From the NCBI GenBank assembly GCA_035610365.1, contig CM069432.1:5642001-5706000 (forward strand): 64,000 nt of DNA, in the 5' to 3' direction. The position numbers were made by a program, and so were the translations under genes. The notes beneath the pieces are model-generated. The model was not told the origin of the DNA, did not search any database, and saw nothing but the letters and a program-made list of their open reading frames with translations. Origin of the DNA: Aquatica leii. Taxonomy: Eukaryota > Arthropoda > Insecta > Coleoptera > Lampyridae. Shown in pieces: positions 9,953-21,082 of the stretch (position 1 is the stretch's first letter; every line of letters starts with the position of its first letter).

Positions 9953-10083
9953 TTTCGTAAGCGGCGATTATCTCACGTCCTGATGAAGACCTTTACGAAA
10001 GTGGGCGAAACGTTGTCAGATTCGGTTACAACAACAATGACACGGTCCAAACCCGGAAGACATTCTAATGTTAGTATTAATAT
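9855..10083. repeat. inverted PLE pseudo-LTR pair (long hairpin)
   Basis: Two arms of roughly 95-100 bp face each other: 9858-9958 and 9990-10083. Left-arm elements such as AACATTAGAATGTGTTCCGG and TCATTGTTGTTGCAACCG reappear as their reverse complements on the right. The spacer holds a hammerhead-like core. The left arm matches 690-800 in direct orientation. Head-to-head pseudo-LTRs at the 5' end are known in PLEs. Confidence 0.75.
9971..10017 (+). ncRNA. candidate hammerhead ribozyme of the PLE
   Basis: CTGATGA at 9980-9986 and GAAA at 10007-10010 bracket a segment (9987-10006) that can fold as stem II. They are followed by a minimal AC/GU stem III (10010-10016) and C at 10017 as the candidate cleavage base. 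PLEs are known to carry minimal type-I hammerheads in their pseudo-LTRs, and the location fits. Stem I is not clear by eye, and stem II carries at least one mismatch in this copy. Confidence 0.55.
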
Positions 10084-13000
10084 AAAAAGGTTTAAAATTT
10101 AGAATGTTTTTGGTATAACCACGTATAACGTAGCCTTTACTATTTAATTTTTTTGTTTAGATTTAGACAAAAATTCAATTAAACGCTAGTTCATTTTTGT
10201 TGTTATTCAATTTTAGCGTAACGTTGTGCTTAATTACTTGTTTCTTCTTTGTTAACATTGATTATAAATAAATTATTTGCTCTGAATTATTATGACCAAA
10301 AATTAATTAAAAATATTGTTTATATAATTTGTCTTAAAATATAAAAACACACGATTATATACTATCGCGAATAAATAAAAAGTTTAAATGGTTTTTAGAA
10401 TCTCGGCGTGTGCAAGTAACAACGTAGAAAACTAACATTAGAAGGTTTAATGCAGTGTGGAGGTATTGATTCGAGTGTTGACAGATGGCGATAAGACGTC
10501 TGGGGTTGGCAATAGCTTCTCGGTATTGTGATGGACACGGCTACGGAGGCACGCGTCTTCTACACTACACACTGCACTACTTGAAGCGCTTCATTTTTTT
10601 TTGCTTTTTTCCCCACGTAAGAAATATATATAAACTTCTTGTCGAACCCTCGTCATTTTTTTCCAATGAAAGCTAACTTGATTGTATTTGAGAAGAAATA
10701 TTGATTGCTAAAGTTGTTTTTATGATTCCCAATTTACGGTTCTCGTGTTGGATAAAGTAAAAGATCCTATGTGTCAGTCAAGTTTTTAAAAATGACAACG
10801 TCGACATTAGATAGAAAAAGATTGAATAATTTGGTTAGAAATTTGTCGACAACTGTCTGTTCAAATGAGAACCGAGTTAAAACCTTCGGGGTGTTATAAT
10901 GCAATCTGTGATTGTAATTTATCGAGTTGGACAGGACGTAAAGCTAGTGAAGCGGTCCCGCAGAGTTAGAGGACGAGCGACAAGACTGGGTAATAACGTT
11001 TCTCGGCAGGATGGCTGGTAATTGAGTTAGGTAATGCGAGCAGTTCCGAGCGAACACCAGGTGGTGCCGTTCCGGCGCCAATAACGCAGTGTCAAATTGA
11101 TATTCATTTCTTAGCGTTCAATTCACTCTTACTACGTTCAATCCTAATTGAATTCGTCGAGGTTTGTTGACTACTTAAATAAAGTTGAATTCGTCGATCC
11201 TCAGGTACAGGTAGTGGTCAATTTTGCGGTGCGATTTAATATCGGAAATGAATTCTAAGTTCATAGTTCGATATTGTGTACGTAGTCGATGGACCCTACA
11301 TAATGGACTGTAACTCTCGATAATTCCCGGACTAGCTGTTAATACTACCACATTCATAAGCAGGAACACGGACAGAACAGTTCGAATCCGCAATGGTATC
11401 AATTCACATGAATAATACATTGTGAACGCGTTTCCGGTTATTATTTCGGAATTTAGTCCCATTTTATTTTATCGTGTAAAATATTCATCTAAAAAATATT
11501 AAATGCACTTCGGCATTACAATCGTTTCGTTCGCAATGCAGCAGTCTCAAAACAATTACTAATTTTTCGGATATTTCGCATAAATAAAATTGTTAAGTCG
11601 CAAGTTTTATTTTACGACCGCTATTTTATCTCACTAATATTTTGAAATAAATTTCAGATTTCAGATAGTTTGTATTTGAATGTTTTTTAAATCATTTATT
11701 TTTATTAGATTCAAGGCATAAATTTTAACTGTTATGTGTAAAATTTTGTATAATTTTTGTTGTAATTTTTGTACCCAGCAAATTTGTTATTGTTTTGTTA
11801 CTAACTTGGCTGAAATAGTAATTTGATATATGTTGTATGCAAAAGTTTTTTGTGCATTATTGTAAATTTCAGTTTATGCAGTAAAACGGAAATTGTTATT
11901 TAATGTTCGCTCATTTATAAGGCATTTTATTTTTGCTAAACTAAATATACTTTAGATAGTGTTATTCTATGTAGTAGTTAATGCTAACTTTATTGCGTTT
12001 TATTATTTAATTAATCCAAAGCATTTAGCGGATGGTGCATTAATTAGTATGTAAATGACTATAGAGATGGAAACTTTAAAACCTGATTTTATACCTGCGT
12101 AATTCTAATAAGTTTTAAATAAACCGCGGGCTAAAATCACAGCGTATAACATTGTAAATTAACACTGTCAGTATTAATCCTAACCAACATGCTATTGACA
12201 TCAATGTGGTTGTGTCTCATGTCTTGGGTACGGTACATGTTTTATCGTTACATATCTTTTTTTACAAGTAATTGAAACTTTTAATAATACATATATGTAA
12301 CAAATCTTTTCAATTTAGCTTATGCAGATAACGGTAAATCATTGCTAGAGGGCAAATCTTATATAGCTAGGATTTTATTTTTAGTCTGAACACACATTAT
12401 CAACATTTTTTATTATTTTGGGCGCTATTTGGTTTTAATAGTTTTAATGTTACGATTAGACTTGTTGTTGTTTTTCTTGAATATAATCTTTTGTTTGGTG
12501 GTTTTTTACACATTTGTCTCGTGGCGCAGTTGTGTAAATAAATAATCACCACTCAATCAAGTTTTTAAATAATTAAGCCAAGTTCAATATTAGCCAAGCC
12601 AAGCTTTTAAGTTTTTACCAAATAATATTATCTTGATGTAAAATTTATACTACAAAATAAAATTTAGCGAACGCAATTTATACAAATCAGTTTCGCAAAC
12701 AGCATAAACTAAAAAGATCAGAACAAAAATTTAGCAAGTTATCTAACTAAGTTCTAAGAAAGCTAAATTTATAATTTATACTTCTTACATTGCAACGTTT
12801 TTTGATTATTATCTGATATCTGGTCTTGTTTACAACCGCAGATAAGCATAATCGAGTACACAAAGTAACCAAGTCATGCCTGCATCTACAAATCAAGTTT
12901 TTAGTTTTAAAAAGCTTGACTTTTAAGCTCAAGTTAAGCGTTTACGTTTCAAGCCAAGCTACTTGGCTTGATGAATCTATCATCATCACTTTTTTTTAAA

Positions 13001-13126
13001 TATTGTAAATAATTAATGAGTAATATATAAAACATTTTTTTGAATAAACAAAGCTATTTAAAATTATAACAGCAAATGTCATTGTCATTAGCGTGTTTAA
13101 CAAGCACTACAAATTAGTATGACTAC
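10084..13126. other. AT-rich stretch without recognised gene
   Basis: Mostly AT-rich with short unrelated open frames. Two less AT-rich patches stand out: 10400-10570 (an ATG at 10485 opens 63 codons that I do not recognise) and 10860-11110. Around 12580-12970 short variants of CAAGCCAAGCTTTTAAG recur in both orientations. No RNA gene or transposon end was recognised. Confidence 0.4.
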
Positions 13127-13675
13127 CAAACGTGGTACCTCTTTTTTAAATGACCTATAGAAAACTATGAAAAAAAAATTACAGGTTCCAATAGGATTCA
13201 TATAGTACTTTTGTCGCAGAAATTACCTATTGGTTCCTATTGAAATGTTTAAGCAATAATCTGCATAATTTTAAACGATGCCATAGGATAATCTATAAAC
13301 TTTTATATAAATCTACAAGTTTATATGAGTTAAAGTCTCGAAAATTAATTCTTATAGGTTGCTATTAGTTATAGTTACGGAAAACCACAATTTCTATTTA
13401 AAAAACTAGAGAAAATCCCTATAGAAAACTATGTGTGTATATTTATTTTATATGTTATTGATAAATTAAATAGAAAATCTAAATAAAAATCAAAGGTTAT
13501 CAATAGAAGCCGAGACAAAACTAAAATATTTTCGTATACATTAATTGCGGTGAAAATTCACTTCTTCTTTCAATTTGTTTCTATTTAAAACCAGTTTTTT
13601 CTTAAATTAGTAAGAAATAGGCAATTTTATATTGCACTTTTTTAACAGATTTTATTTTGTTTTGTGTATTTATTT

Positions 13676-13720
<45 letters not shown>

Positions 13721-13905
13721 TTCCAGAAGAATTCTGTACTTCTCTATAGGTAAAAGATTTCTTGGAATTTACCTATTAAAACTTATATAACGCTTTACTC
13801 AGTACCTATACTTTCCTATAAAACCTTTTCAAGCATATTAATTCCTATAAAATTTCTATGAGTTTAAATACATTTTCTGTAGGTCATTTACAACAGGGAT
13901 ATCAG
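13127..13905. mobile_element. possible MITE-like element with inverted ends
   Basis: The left end (13130-13175) contains TTTTTTAAATGACCTATAGAAAAC. The right end (13868-13903) has the reverse complement of TTGTAAATGACCTACAGAAAA. Inside, CCTATAGA/CTATAAAA-type motifs recur. No coding capacity. It may be a non-autonomous DNA transposon; no clear target duplication was found, so this is tentative. Confidence 0.35.
13677..13719. repeat. (AAT)n microsatellite
   Basis: About fourteen consecutive AAT units, located inside the MITE-like inverted repeat. Confidence 0.9.
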
Positions 13906-14054
13906 CTGTTATAAACGTTATGAAGTATTAACCGGTCCTAGCAAACACAAGCAACGACAACAACCAGTACGCAGCATAGACACCTTTTCTAGTACGTACA
14001 ACAATTAGAAATGCACTAAGTATACCAAATGTATAAAGAAAGTAAGTTCAATTA

Positions 14055-14520
14055 GTGGTTAGCGATATAGAAACTGAGGTGCTAGCAAAAATAGCGGAAC
14101 TCATTCTTGACCCACCGAATGAGAACAAATACTATGAAATTGAGGCGAGATTGATTGCAATACACTCGGACTATAACGCCAAGAAACTAAAGAAACTCGT
14201 ATCTGAATTAGAACTCGGTGACAAACAGCCATCACAACTCTTCAACGAGATGTCCAGACTAGGAGGTACGTCATTATGTAATGATCTCTTAAAGCACTAT
14301 GGCTACAGCGTCTACCGCTGCACATACAATCGATCTTGGCTACAAGTGCAGACTCGACTGACAAACTGGCAGCGATGGTTGATAAGATTGCAGAAATCAA
14401 ACAACCACAGGTAGTGGTGTCGTGCCACAAGAGCCTTGCAACAGTACGACAGATTTGCTGTATCATCTAGTAAACAAAGTAGCGGGGCTCAGGGCATCGC
14501 AAAGTGATCAGCAGAGCAGA
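14055..14520 (+). pseudogene. gypsy gag remnant
   Basis: A 119-residue open frame at 14055-14414, preceded in-frame by little sequence. It contains ILDPPNENKYYEIEARLIAI and KKLVSELELGDKQPSQLFNE, typical of arthropod gypsy capsids (the 'L..GD.KPSQL...M' segment). The frame shifts after 14414 and a Cys-containing continuation is degenerate. Confidence 0.65.
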
Positions 14521-14589
14521 CGTCGCAGAAGCCAGTCGAGATCCAGAGATACCCTTAGGGGTAGAGGACATTACCTCGCTTGTTTTAAT

Positions 14590-14875
14590 ATGTACGTTGG
14601 GAAGTGAGGACAATTTTAGTTTTAGGTTAGTTATAAGAGATCCCCTTAGCAATTTTATATTTTCAATCGACACGGGAGCAGATGTTTCTCTAGTACCTAA
14701 AAGCATTCTTAAAAAGAAATTAAAACCATATGGTCCTAAACTGTATGCCGCAAATAATTCCACAATCAACACTTACTACAGCAAACAACTACAGCTTTCT
14801 CTTAACTTCCGGCGCGTATATACATGGTCATTTCTAATAACAGATGCAGATAAAGCCATTATCATACACGCCTGA
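14590..14875 (+). pseudogene. gypsy aspartic protease
   Basis: Shows SIDTGADVSLVPKS, the catalytic DTGA motif of retroviral-type aspartic proteases, followed by LYAANNSTINTY and LITDADKAII. The frame ends at a stop at 14873, before the expected 'GADFL' flap region. It lies directly between gag and RT, as expected. Confidence 0.75.
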
Positions 14876-14929
14876 AATCGTCTTGTTCAACTGTCTCTTG
14901 TTTATCATAAAGCATAAGTTTAATAAACC

Positions 14930-15990
14930 CTTGTCATAAATTTAGAGATATTATTAAACAATTCCCCGGCACTACTTCTTTAAATTGCCAAGGGTCAAAA
15001 CACAACACCGTTCACTTCATTGAAACTACAGGACCCCCTGTCAGTTGCAAACCTCACCGGTTATCACCTGATAAATTAAAAATTGCTAAATCAGAGTTCA
15101 AAACAATGCTCGAACAGGGTATTTGTCGTCCTAAAAGTCCTTGAGCCAGTCCTCTACACATGGAGAAGAAGAAAAACGGCGAGTGAGGCTTTTGTGGCGA
15201 CTACAGGAGACTTAATTCGTGTATTATTTCAGATAGTTATCCGTGTCCACACATAAACGATTTTTCTTACATCCTAAAAAACAAAAAGATATTTTCTACG
15301 TTGGATTTAGTAAAGGCCCCAGTACACAACGACCACACACAAAAGTCTGCCATTAGCACATCGTTCGGACTGTACGAGTTCACAAAATGCAGTTTGGTCT
15401 ACGAAACGTTTCAACGTTTCATACATGACGTACTCCGAGACTTGTTTCCCTTATGTCGATAACATTTTAATCGCATCTGCGTCAGGGGAAGAGCATACCA
15501 CTCACCTAAAACTCATTTTCCAACAACTTTCTCCTTATGGCATATCTCTCAACATTGATAAATGAACATTTGGTAATTCTGAAATTCAGTTCCTCGGATA
15601 CCACATGAACAAGGTTGTAAACCGCTCCCTGATAAAGTCAGTTAACATGGAGTACAAACAACCTACAGTAATGAATGAACTGCATCGTTTTCTTGGTTTA
15701 ATAAACTTTTATGGCAAGTTTATACCCAAGGCGGCAGAACATTAATGAATACTGAACGAGTTCCTCAAACACAGTTAAAAGAACGCAAGAAAGCTCCAAT
15801 CAAGTAGGATCTTATTTCTCTTGAAGCATTTCAAAAATGTAAAAATAATTTCGCTAATGCATCTTTATTGGCCCAACCATGTCCTGATAGTCCTTTGTCA
15901 TTAACTGTGGATTCTTCTTGAGCATTTCCACAACAATGCTTGGAAACTCATTAGTTTCTTCTAACAAAAATTGAACACTGCACAACAAAA
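14930..15990 (+). pseudogene. gypsy reverse transcriptase, decayed
   Basis: Readable across several frames: SCKPHRLSPDKLKIAK and EQGICRPKSP (RT entry), CGDYRRLNS, KKIFSTLDLVKA, then PYVDNILIAS at about 15448-15477. The last is the YVDD catalytic box with the second Asp changed to Asn (GAT AAC). It is followed by FLGLINFYGKF-like sequence at about 15690-15722. Stops and frameshifts are frequent, so it is inactive. Confidence 0.75.
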
Positions 15991-17195
15991 GTATAGTAGA
16001 TAGAGAAATGTTAGCGATATACTTGAGCATAAACTATTTCAAACACCTAGTAGAAGCAAGACGCTTCACAATTTTTACCGATCACAAACCTCTTACTTTT
16101 GCCTTTCAACAAAAACCAGAAAAAGCTACACCCATCCAAGCTAGACATTTACATTTTATTGGACAATTTTCAACAGACATCAGGCACATCGCAGGAAAAG
16201 ATAATGTAGTGGCAGACGTCTTATTTCGTCTTGATGCTGTTGATTTTCTTCAACCCATCGATTTTAAAACTGTCGCTGAACAACAGGCTACTGACCCTAA
16301 ACTGAAATCACTTCTTGCGAACCCCAATTCCAATTTTTTAAATTTGAACAAAATGGAATTGCCACTTACAAACTATCCAGTATTCTACGACACCTCTTAC
16401 AATCGCATAAAACCTTACATTCCTGAACACATGAGAAAAACAGTCTTCGATAACTTCCACGAAATGGCTCACCCTAGCATCGGAGCCACTTTCAAATCAA
16501 TTTCTGATTGTGTGGTATGGCCCTCTATGAAAAAGGATATTTATGCATGAACACGTACCTGCATTCAATGTCAAAGAATAAATAAAATAAATCGCCACAC
16601 AAAAACCGAACCAATGAATACGAAAATAGCCGACGCTCGATTTGAATATAATCGGACTTTTACTTCCATGTAATGGTTACACTCGCTATCTAACATGTAT
16701 AGACAGGTACACCAACTGGCCGGAAGTATATCTTGTACAAAACACTTACTGAAACCATTGCTCAGACTGTTTACAGTGGTTGGATCTCGCGATTCAGAAT
16801 ACCTGTAACTGTCATTACAGATCAAGATCGATAATTTGAAAGCTCACTGTTCAGTGCCTTTACATCTTTATTTGGAATTAAACGTACTACAACAACAGCT
16901 TACCATCTACAATCCAATGGTAAAATAGAACGGTTTCATAGAACATTAAAAACAGCAATCAATACCAAAACTTTCACCAATTGGGAACAGGTTATTCCTA
17001 CTATTCTTTTGAGTTTACAAACGGAACTTCTTTACGCCTCCCCGGCAAACTCATTCAACCTAGTGCTACTACAATTGACAATTTTGATTTTGCACAAGAA
17101 TTAAAAAATGACATGCGAAACATAGCACCTTTGAACTCTGCACACCATGGCATTCCTGAAATATATTTACCAAAGAATCTCAAATCCTATATTCA
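15990..17195 (+). pseudogene. gypsy RNase H and integrase, decayed
   Basis: 16008-16550 is open for 180 codons. It shows FTIFTDHKPLTFAFQQKPEK and HIAGKDNVVADVLFRLD (end of RNase H), then HEMAHPSIGATFKSISDCVVWPSMKKDIYA (start of the integrase zinc domain and core). Further on, degraded core fragments and TNGTSLRLPGKLI at 17026-17064 mark the integrase C-terminus. The readable gypsy sequence ends with LPKNLKSYIHV at about 17195. Confidence 0.8.
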
Positions 17196-18030
17196 TGTCA
17201 TAAGTTTTGTTCATTCCCACCCTCACTCATTCCGACATGTTTTACAATCGCCAACTTTCGTGCTACAACTTTGGTGTACATATATCTGATACAGGAACCG
17301 GCATAATGTGCTTATGGGACGAGTCAGTAAGAGGTAGAGAAGGTAACGAAATTGCCTCTGTTTTGTGGAAGGTTTTCACTATGGACCAAGAAATGGTCGT
17401 TAAAAAAAGGAAGCTTATTATTTGGTGCGACAACTGCACAGGGCAAAATAAAATAGAATTCTTCTTATGCTCCTGATATATCTGGTAGCTCCAGATGTTT
17501 TCGAACAAATAGAACAAAAGTTCTTAGTAAGTGGACACAGCTACCTCACATGCGATAGAGATTTTGCACAAACTGAATAGAGGAAGCGAGTAACAAAATG
17601 TTTTGTTTCTTACGATTTAGAAAAGATGATCGCCAGTGCACGCCATAAAAATCCACTTAAGGTGGTGCGTTTACAAAAAGAGAATTTTCTGAATTTCCTA
17701 CGAGTAGCTGATAATTACATAAATACAACAAAACTACAAATCTCTCAGGTTTCATGGATGGAAATCAGCATAGAAAATCCAGCAGTTATTAAAACTAAGA
17801 AATCATTTAGTGCATTCGAATCATGGAATGTGTGCAACGTTCTCAAAAAAGGAAAGAGGTCGAATCAACTTGCTGAAATTGTTCCGCCTGCACCAGAATG
17901 CCAAAACAGAATAAGTGCCGAAAAACTTGCAAACATTGAGAGTATGCTTGATTACATACCTTTAAAACATTACCACTACTACGAGAAGCTTATTGCGACG
18001 ACTAAAGAGCTTCTTTCACACCGGGCATAG
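17196..18030 (+). pseudogene. fragment of an unclassified mobile-element protein ('DNCxGQNK' family)
   Basis: Open stretches 17207-17476 and 17626-18030 give THSDMFYNRQLSCYNFGVHI, CLWDESVRGREGNEIAS, IIWCDNCTGQNKIEF, then FLVSGHSYLTCDRDFAQ after a frameshift. The C-terminal part ends in ISAEKLANIESMLDYIPLKH. Large arthropod and cnidarian protein families carry these Asp/Cys motifs and look like RNase-H-fold transposases, but I cannot name the superfamily. Only the C-terminal half is here; the upstream part is replaced by gypsy sequence. Broken by stops at 17474 and 17578. Confidence 0.6.
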
Positions 18031-18561
18031 TTTGAAAATTTTAGTGCACCATTATTTGTCAGTGGACTTAGAACGTTTCAGAGCTTTTTAAGTATAATAT
18101 TTTTTTTAATGTATCAAAGTTGTGTTTTTGTTTATTTTTTTTCTAGGATAGGTTACTTATATACAGTTAAGAATATTAAGTGTAAAACATGTCTATTATA
18201 TAGTACTTCAGTTCTAAATAAACGTTTTGTTAATTTTCTCAGAACTTACTTTTTGGAACTTGGACCGTTTTGCATTTCCACTCTAGAATTATTAATCCAC
18301 TTTTCTGAATATCACTTAATAAACAATACTGCTTATAAAGTTATTCTATATATAATTAGAGTTTATGAATATTAATTAAGCACACATATGAAAATACTTT
18401 GTTACTGTATGTGAATTATAATCATAACAGATGCGACTTTTATCACATATTATGGTTAAAATTTTATTCTTAATATGATCATTGTTTGTGAGTATTATTC
18501 ATAAAAATATGATTATTATTATAATGAAATCGTTTACTTCATAATTTATGCATTATAATCA
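18031..18561. other. AT-rich stretch without recognised gene
   Basis: Probably the 3' flank of the DNCxGQNK element followed by host sequence up to the TTA target site of element A. An 88-codon open frame at 18109-18375 is AT-rich and Phe/Tyr/Ile-rich, with no recognisable motif; I treat it as chance. Confidence 0.4.
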
Positions 18562-18789
18562 TTACACAGCCCAACAAAATAAAATTTTTGTCTTGGTGCC
18601 GGAAAAGTAAGAACTAATTTTGAATATTTGTGATGTGCTGATTCCAAAAATACCTGGTTTTGTTTCGTAGCAGCTCCAGTTTTTGAGATATGGGCTAATT
18701 GGTATTAGTTCTGATAAAACGCAAAAATATTGAAATAGTGATATCTTTAGAGGCCAAAAGTGAAATTTCCTACCTAAATAATTCAAATC

Positions 18790-19140
18790 TAATGAGCTAG
18801 TTGGAGTTACTTGGTATTATTCATTACTGTAAAACCAGACATTCCTATACCTTTATCAAAAACTAATTAATTCGTCGTATTACCTCTCAAATATCTCTGC
18901 CTTACGAGGTACAGTTTATATAAAGAAATTAGAATCTAATTAACCAGTTTGAGTTATTTGGTATTTATTCATTTGTGTAAAACCCAACATTCTTATAATT
19001 ACTTCCATCAAAACCTAATTAACACACAGCTATGTTAACTCGTATCTTAGCTTTACGAAGTACATTTACCTATTTAGTTTACGTAGCTGAAGTTGTGGTA
19101 TCATTTGGTGTTGTTCAGTGATAAAACATACATTTAATTA
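18790..19140 (+). repeat. three degenerate tandem units upstream of the transposon A gene
   Basis: Units start near 18797, 18945 and 19089, a spacing of about 145-148 bp. Each contains variants of GAGTTATTTGGTATTTATTC and TGTAAAACCCAACATT. A related TTCATTTGTGTAAAAC stretch occurs upstream of the element B gene (reverse strand, about 25186-25202), so these may be shared promoter or transposase-binding sequences. Confidence 0.5.
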
Positions 19141-19145
19141 AAACC

Positions 19146-20821
19146 ATGGCATTCAGAAGCAAACGTAGTTGTGTGAATCATCCAGACGTTTTTGCTATGT
19201 ATGTGGCGAGTACACTTTTAAAGAAAGTAGAAAGTCTATTTCTGATTGTGTGAGAAGAAGTTATCTGGCCTATTTTGGCGTTCACTTGGGTGACCAGGAT
19301 AAATCTTGGGCTCCACATTTCGTATGTAAAACAAGTATTGAACATCTGCGTCAGTGGACAGGTGGAAAAAGAAAGTGTCTAAAGTTTGGAGTACCAATGG
19401 TTTGGAGAGAACCAAGAAACCATCACGATGACTGCTATATTTGTCTCGTGAATATCAAAGGAATCAATCGGAACAAAATACAGAAACGGTCATATCCTGA
19501 TCCAAATTCAGCAAAGAAGCCTGTACTGCATAGTGAAGAAATACCCATTCCATCATTTAGCAGTTTGCCTTCGCTCCCGGAAAATGATACAGAACTACCC
19601 ACGTTTGATAAAATTCAGTGTATGAAATCAGAAAACGACAGTGATTTTGAAGCAGATTTATCAAGTCCGCAACGTTTCAATCAACAAGAACTGAACGATC
19701 TCATTAGAGACCTGAATTTTTCAAAGGAATCTTCTGAATTACTCGCTTCCAAATTAAATGAGAAGAATCTACTGATACCAATATTACATTTTATTGTAAA
19801 AGAGATAAGGATCTGCTGCCCTTTTACTCTGAGGAAAATAACCTGGTATTCTGTAACGATAGAAGAGGACTCTTACAAAAAATGAGTTTGTCGGAATACA
19901 CACCAGACGAATGGCGCCTTTTTATAGACAGTTCCAGACGAAGTTTGAAATGTTTGCTTTTACACAATGGTAATAAATATGGCTCAATACCCATTGGTCA
20001 TTCTACCAGCATGAAGGAAGAATACGAGGCAATATCACTAGTCCTGAAAAAAATTAAGTATGAAGAACATCAGTGGGTGATGTGTGTCGACTTAAAAATG
20101 GCGAACTTCCTCCTTGGACAGCAAAGTGGATGTACAAAATATCCTTGTTTTTTATGTCTTTGGGACAGCAGAGCTAAGGATCAGCACTGGGTTAACAAAA
20201 ATTGGCCTTTAAGAAATGTTATGACTCAACGAAAGCAAAATGTAATCAACGAACCTTTGGTTGCGAGAGACAAAATCGTATTTCCACCCTTGCATATCAA
20301 GTTGGGGCTTATGAAGCAATTTGTGAAGGCTTTACACCGCGATGGACTTTGTTTTGGCTATTTGATTCGTAAATAAACTGAAAGCCGGATTATTCGATGG
20401 TCTTCAGATAAGGCAGCTTATTAAAGATCTACAATTTACCGCATCAATGAATGAAATTGAATTTAACGCTTGGTGTTCATTTGTTCAAGTTGTACAAAAT
20501 TTTCTGAGAAATTATAAGGCAAAAAATTATATAGAATTAGTGGAAAATATGCTTTCAAACTTTAATATACTCGGCTGCAACATGAGCGTAAAAGTTCACC
20601 ACCTCTACAGCCACTTAGACCGGTTTCCAGAAAACCTAGGTGATTTGAGTAAAGAACAGGGGGAAAGATTCCATCAGGACATTAAAACTATGGAAGATCG
20701 ATATCAAGGAAGATGGGGTACCCACATGATGGCCGACTACTGCTGGAGCCTTCAGCAAGACTGTCCTAATAACTACCATGCTAGAAAGTCATATAAAAGA
20801 AATTTTTTTAATGATATGTAA
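19146..20821 (+). pseudogene. transposon A protein (CYVCGE/FIDSS family), broken
   Basis: Starts at ATG 19146 (MAFRSKRS, then VNHPD). A 1-bp loss in a T run near 19186 shifts the frame into RFCYVCGEYTF. Further motifs in order are GDQDKSWAPHFVCKT, FGVPMVWREPRNH, DDCYICL, EWRLFIDSSRRSLKCLLLHN, CVDLKMANFLLG, YPCFLCLWDSRA, FPPLHIKLGLMKQFVKA, CNMSVKVHHLYSHLDRFPEN and EQGERFHQDIKTME. Paired Cys motifs suggest zinc binding at the N-terminus; conserved Asp in FIDSS and DLK could be catalytic (inference). Two more frameshifts occur near 19785 and 20373. The same protein type is encoded by elements B1 and B2. Confidence 0.75.
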
Positions 20822-21082
20822 ATATAATTTATAAACTTATTTGTTTTATTTTGTGAAATAAATACATTACTTTGGATTTTATGTGTTTTTTACTAGCACT
20901 TGAAGCAGATAGTATTAGTAATAATGTAAAAAGTATAAAACTTAAAAAACCAGACTATTTTGTTCTAAAAAAAAGGTCAAAATACAATATCTCAAAAACT
21001 AGATCTGATAGACCAAATCTGAAGACGGTTTTGGATTCTGCACCCAAAACCCTGGCACCAAAGTGTGTGTTGCGCTGTGTTA

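Larger units (their letters stand above)
14055..17195 (+). mobile_element. Ty3/gypsy retrotransposon remnant
   Basis: Plus-strand order gag, protease, RT, RNase H, integrase with the family's usual spacing, but with many frameshifts and stops. No LTR was recognised on the left. On the right, the integrase tail is fused at about 17195 to an unrelated mobile-element protein. Confidence 0.85.
18565..21079 (+). mobile_element. DNA transposon A (CACAG ends), full length
   Basis: The ends are inverted copies. Left begins CACAGCCCAACA with TTGGTGCCGG and GTTTTTGAGATAT further in; right, read in reverse, begins CACAGCGCAACA with TTGGTGCCAGG and the same AGTTTTTGAGATAT. TTA flanks both sides (18562-18564, 21080-21082) as a likely 3-bp target duplication. 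It carries one decayed gene. The CACxG end resembles the CACTA/Chapaev (CMC) group of cut-and-paste elements; that link is an inference. Confidence 0.7.

Noticed and set aside
11379-11400. TTCGAATCC sequence resembling a tRNA T-loop
   Set aside because: No matching T-stem, anticodon arm or acceptor stem could be paired nearby.
11175-11462. 95-codon minus-strand frame
   Set aside because: No motif, no splice signals recognised, AT-rich flank; cannot be separated from chance.
18109-18375. 88-codon frame rich in Phe/Tyr/Ile
   Set aside because: Composition expected of AT-rich DNA; no motif.
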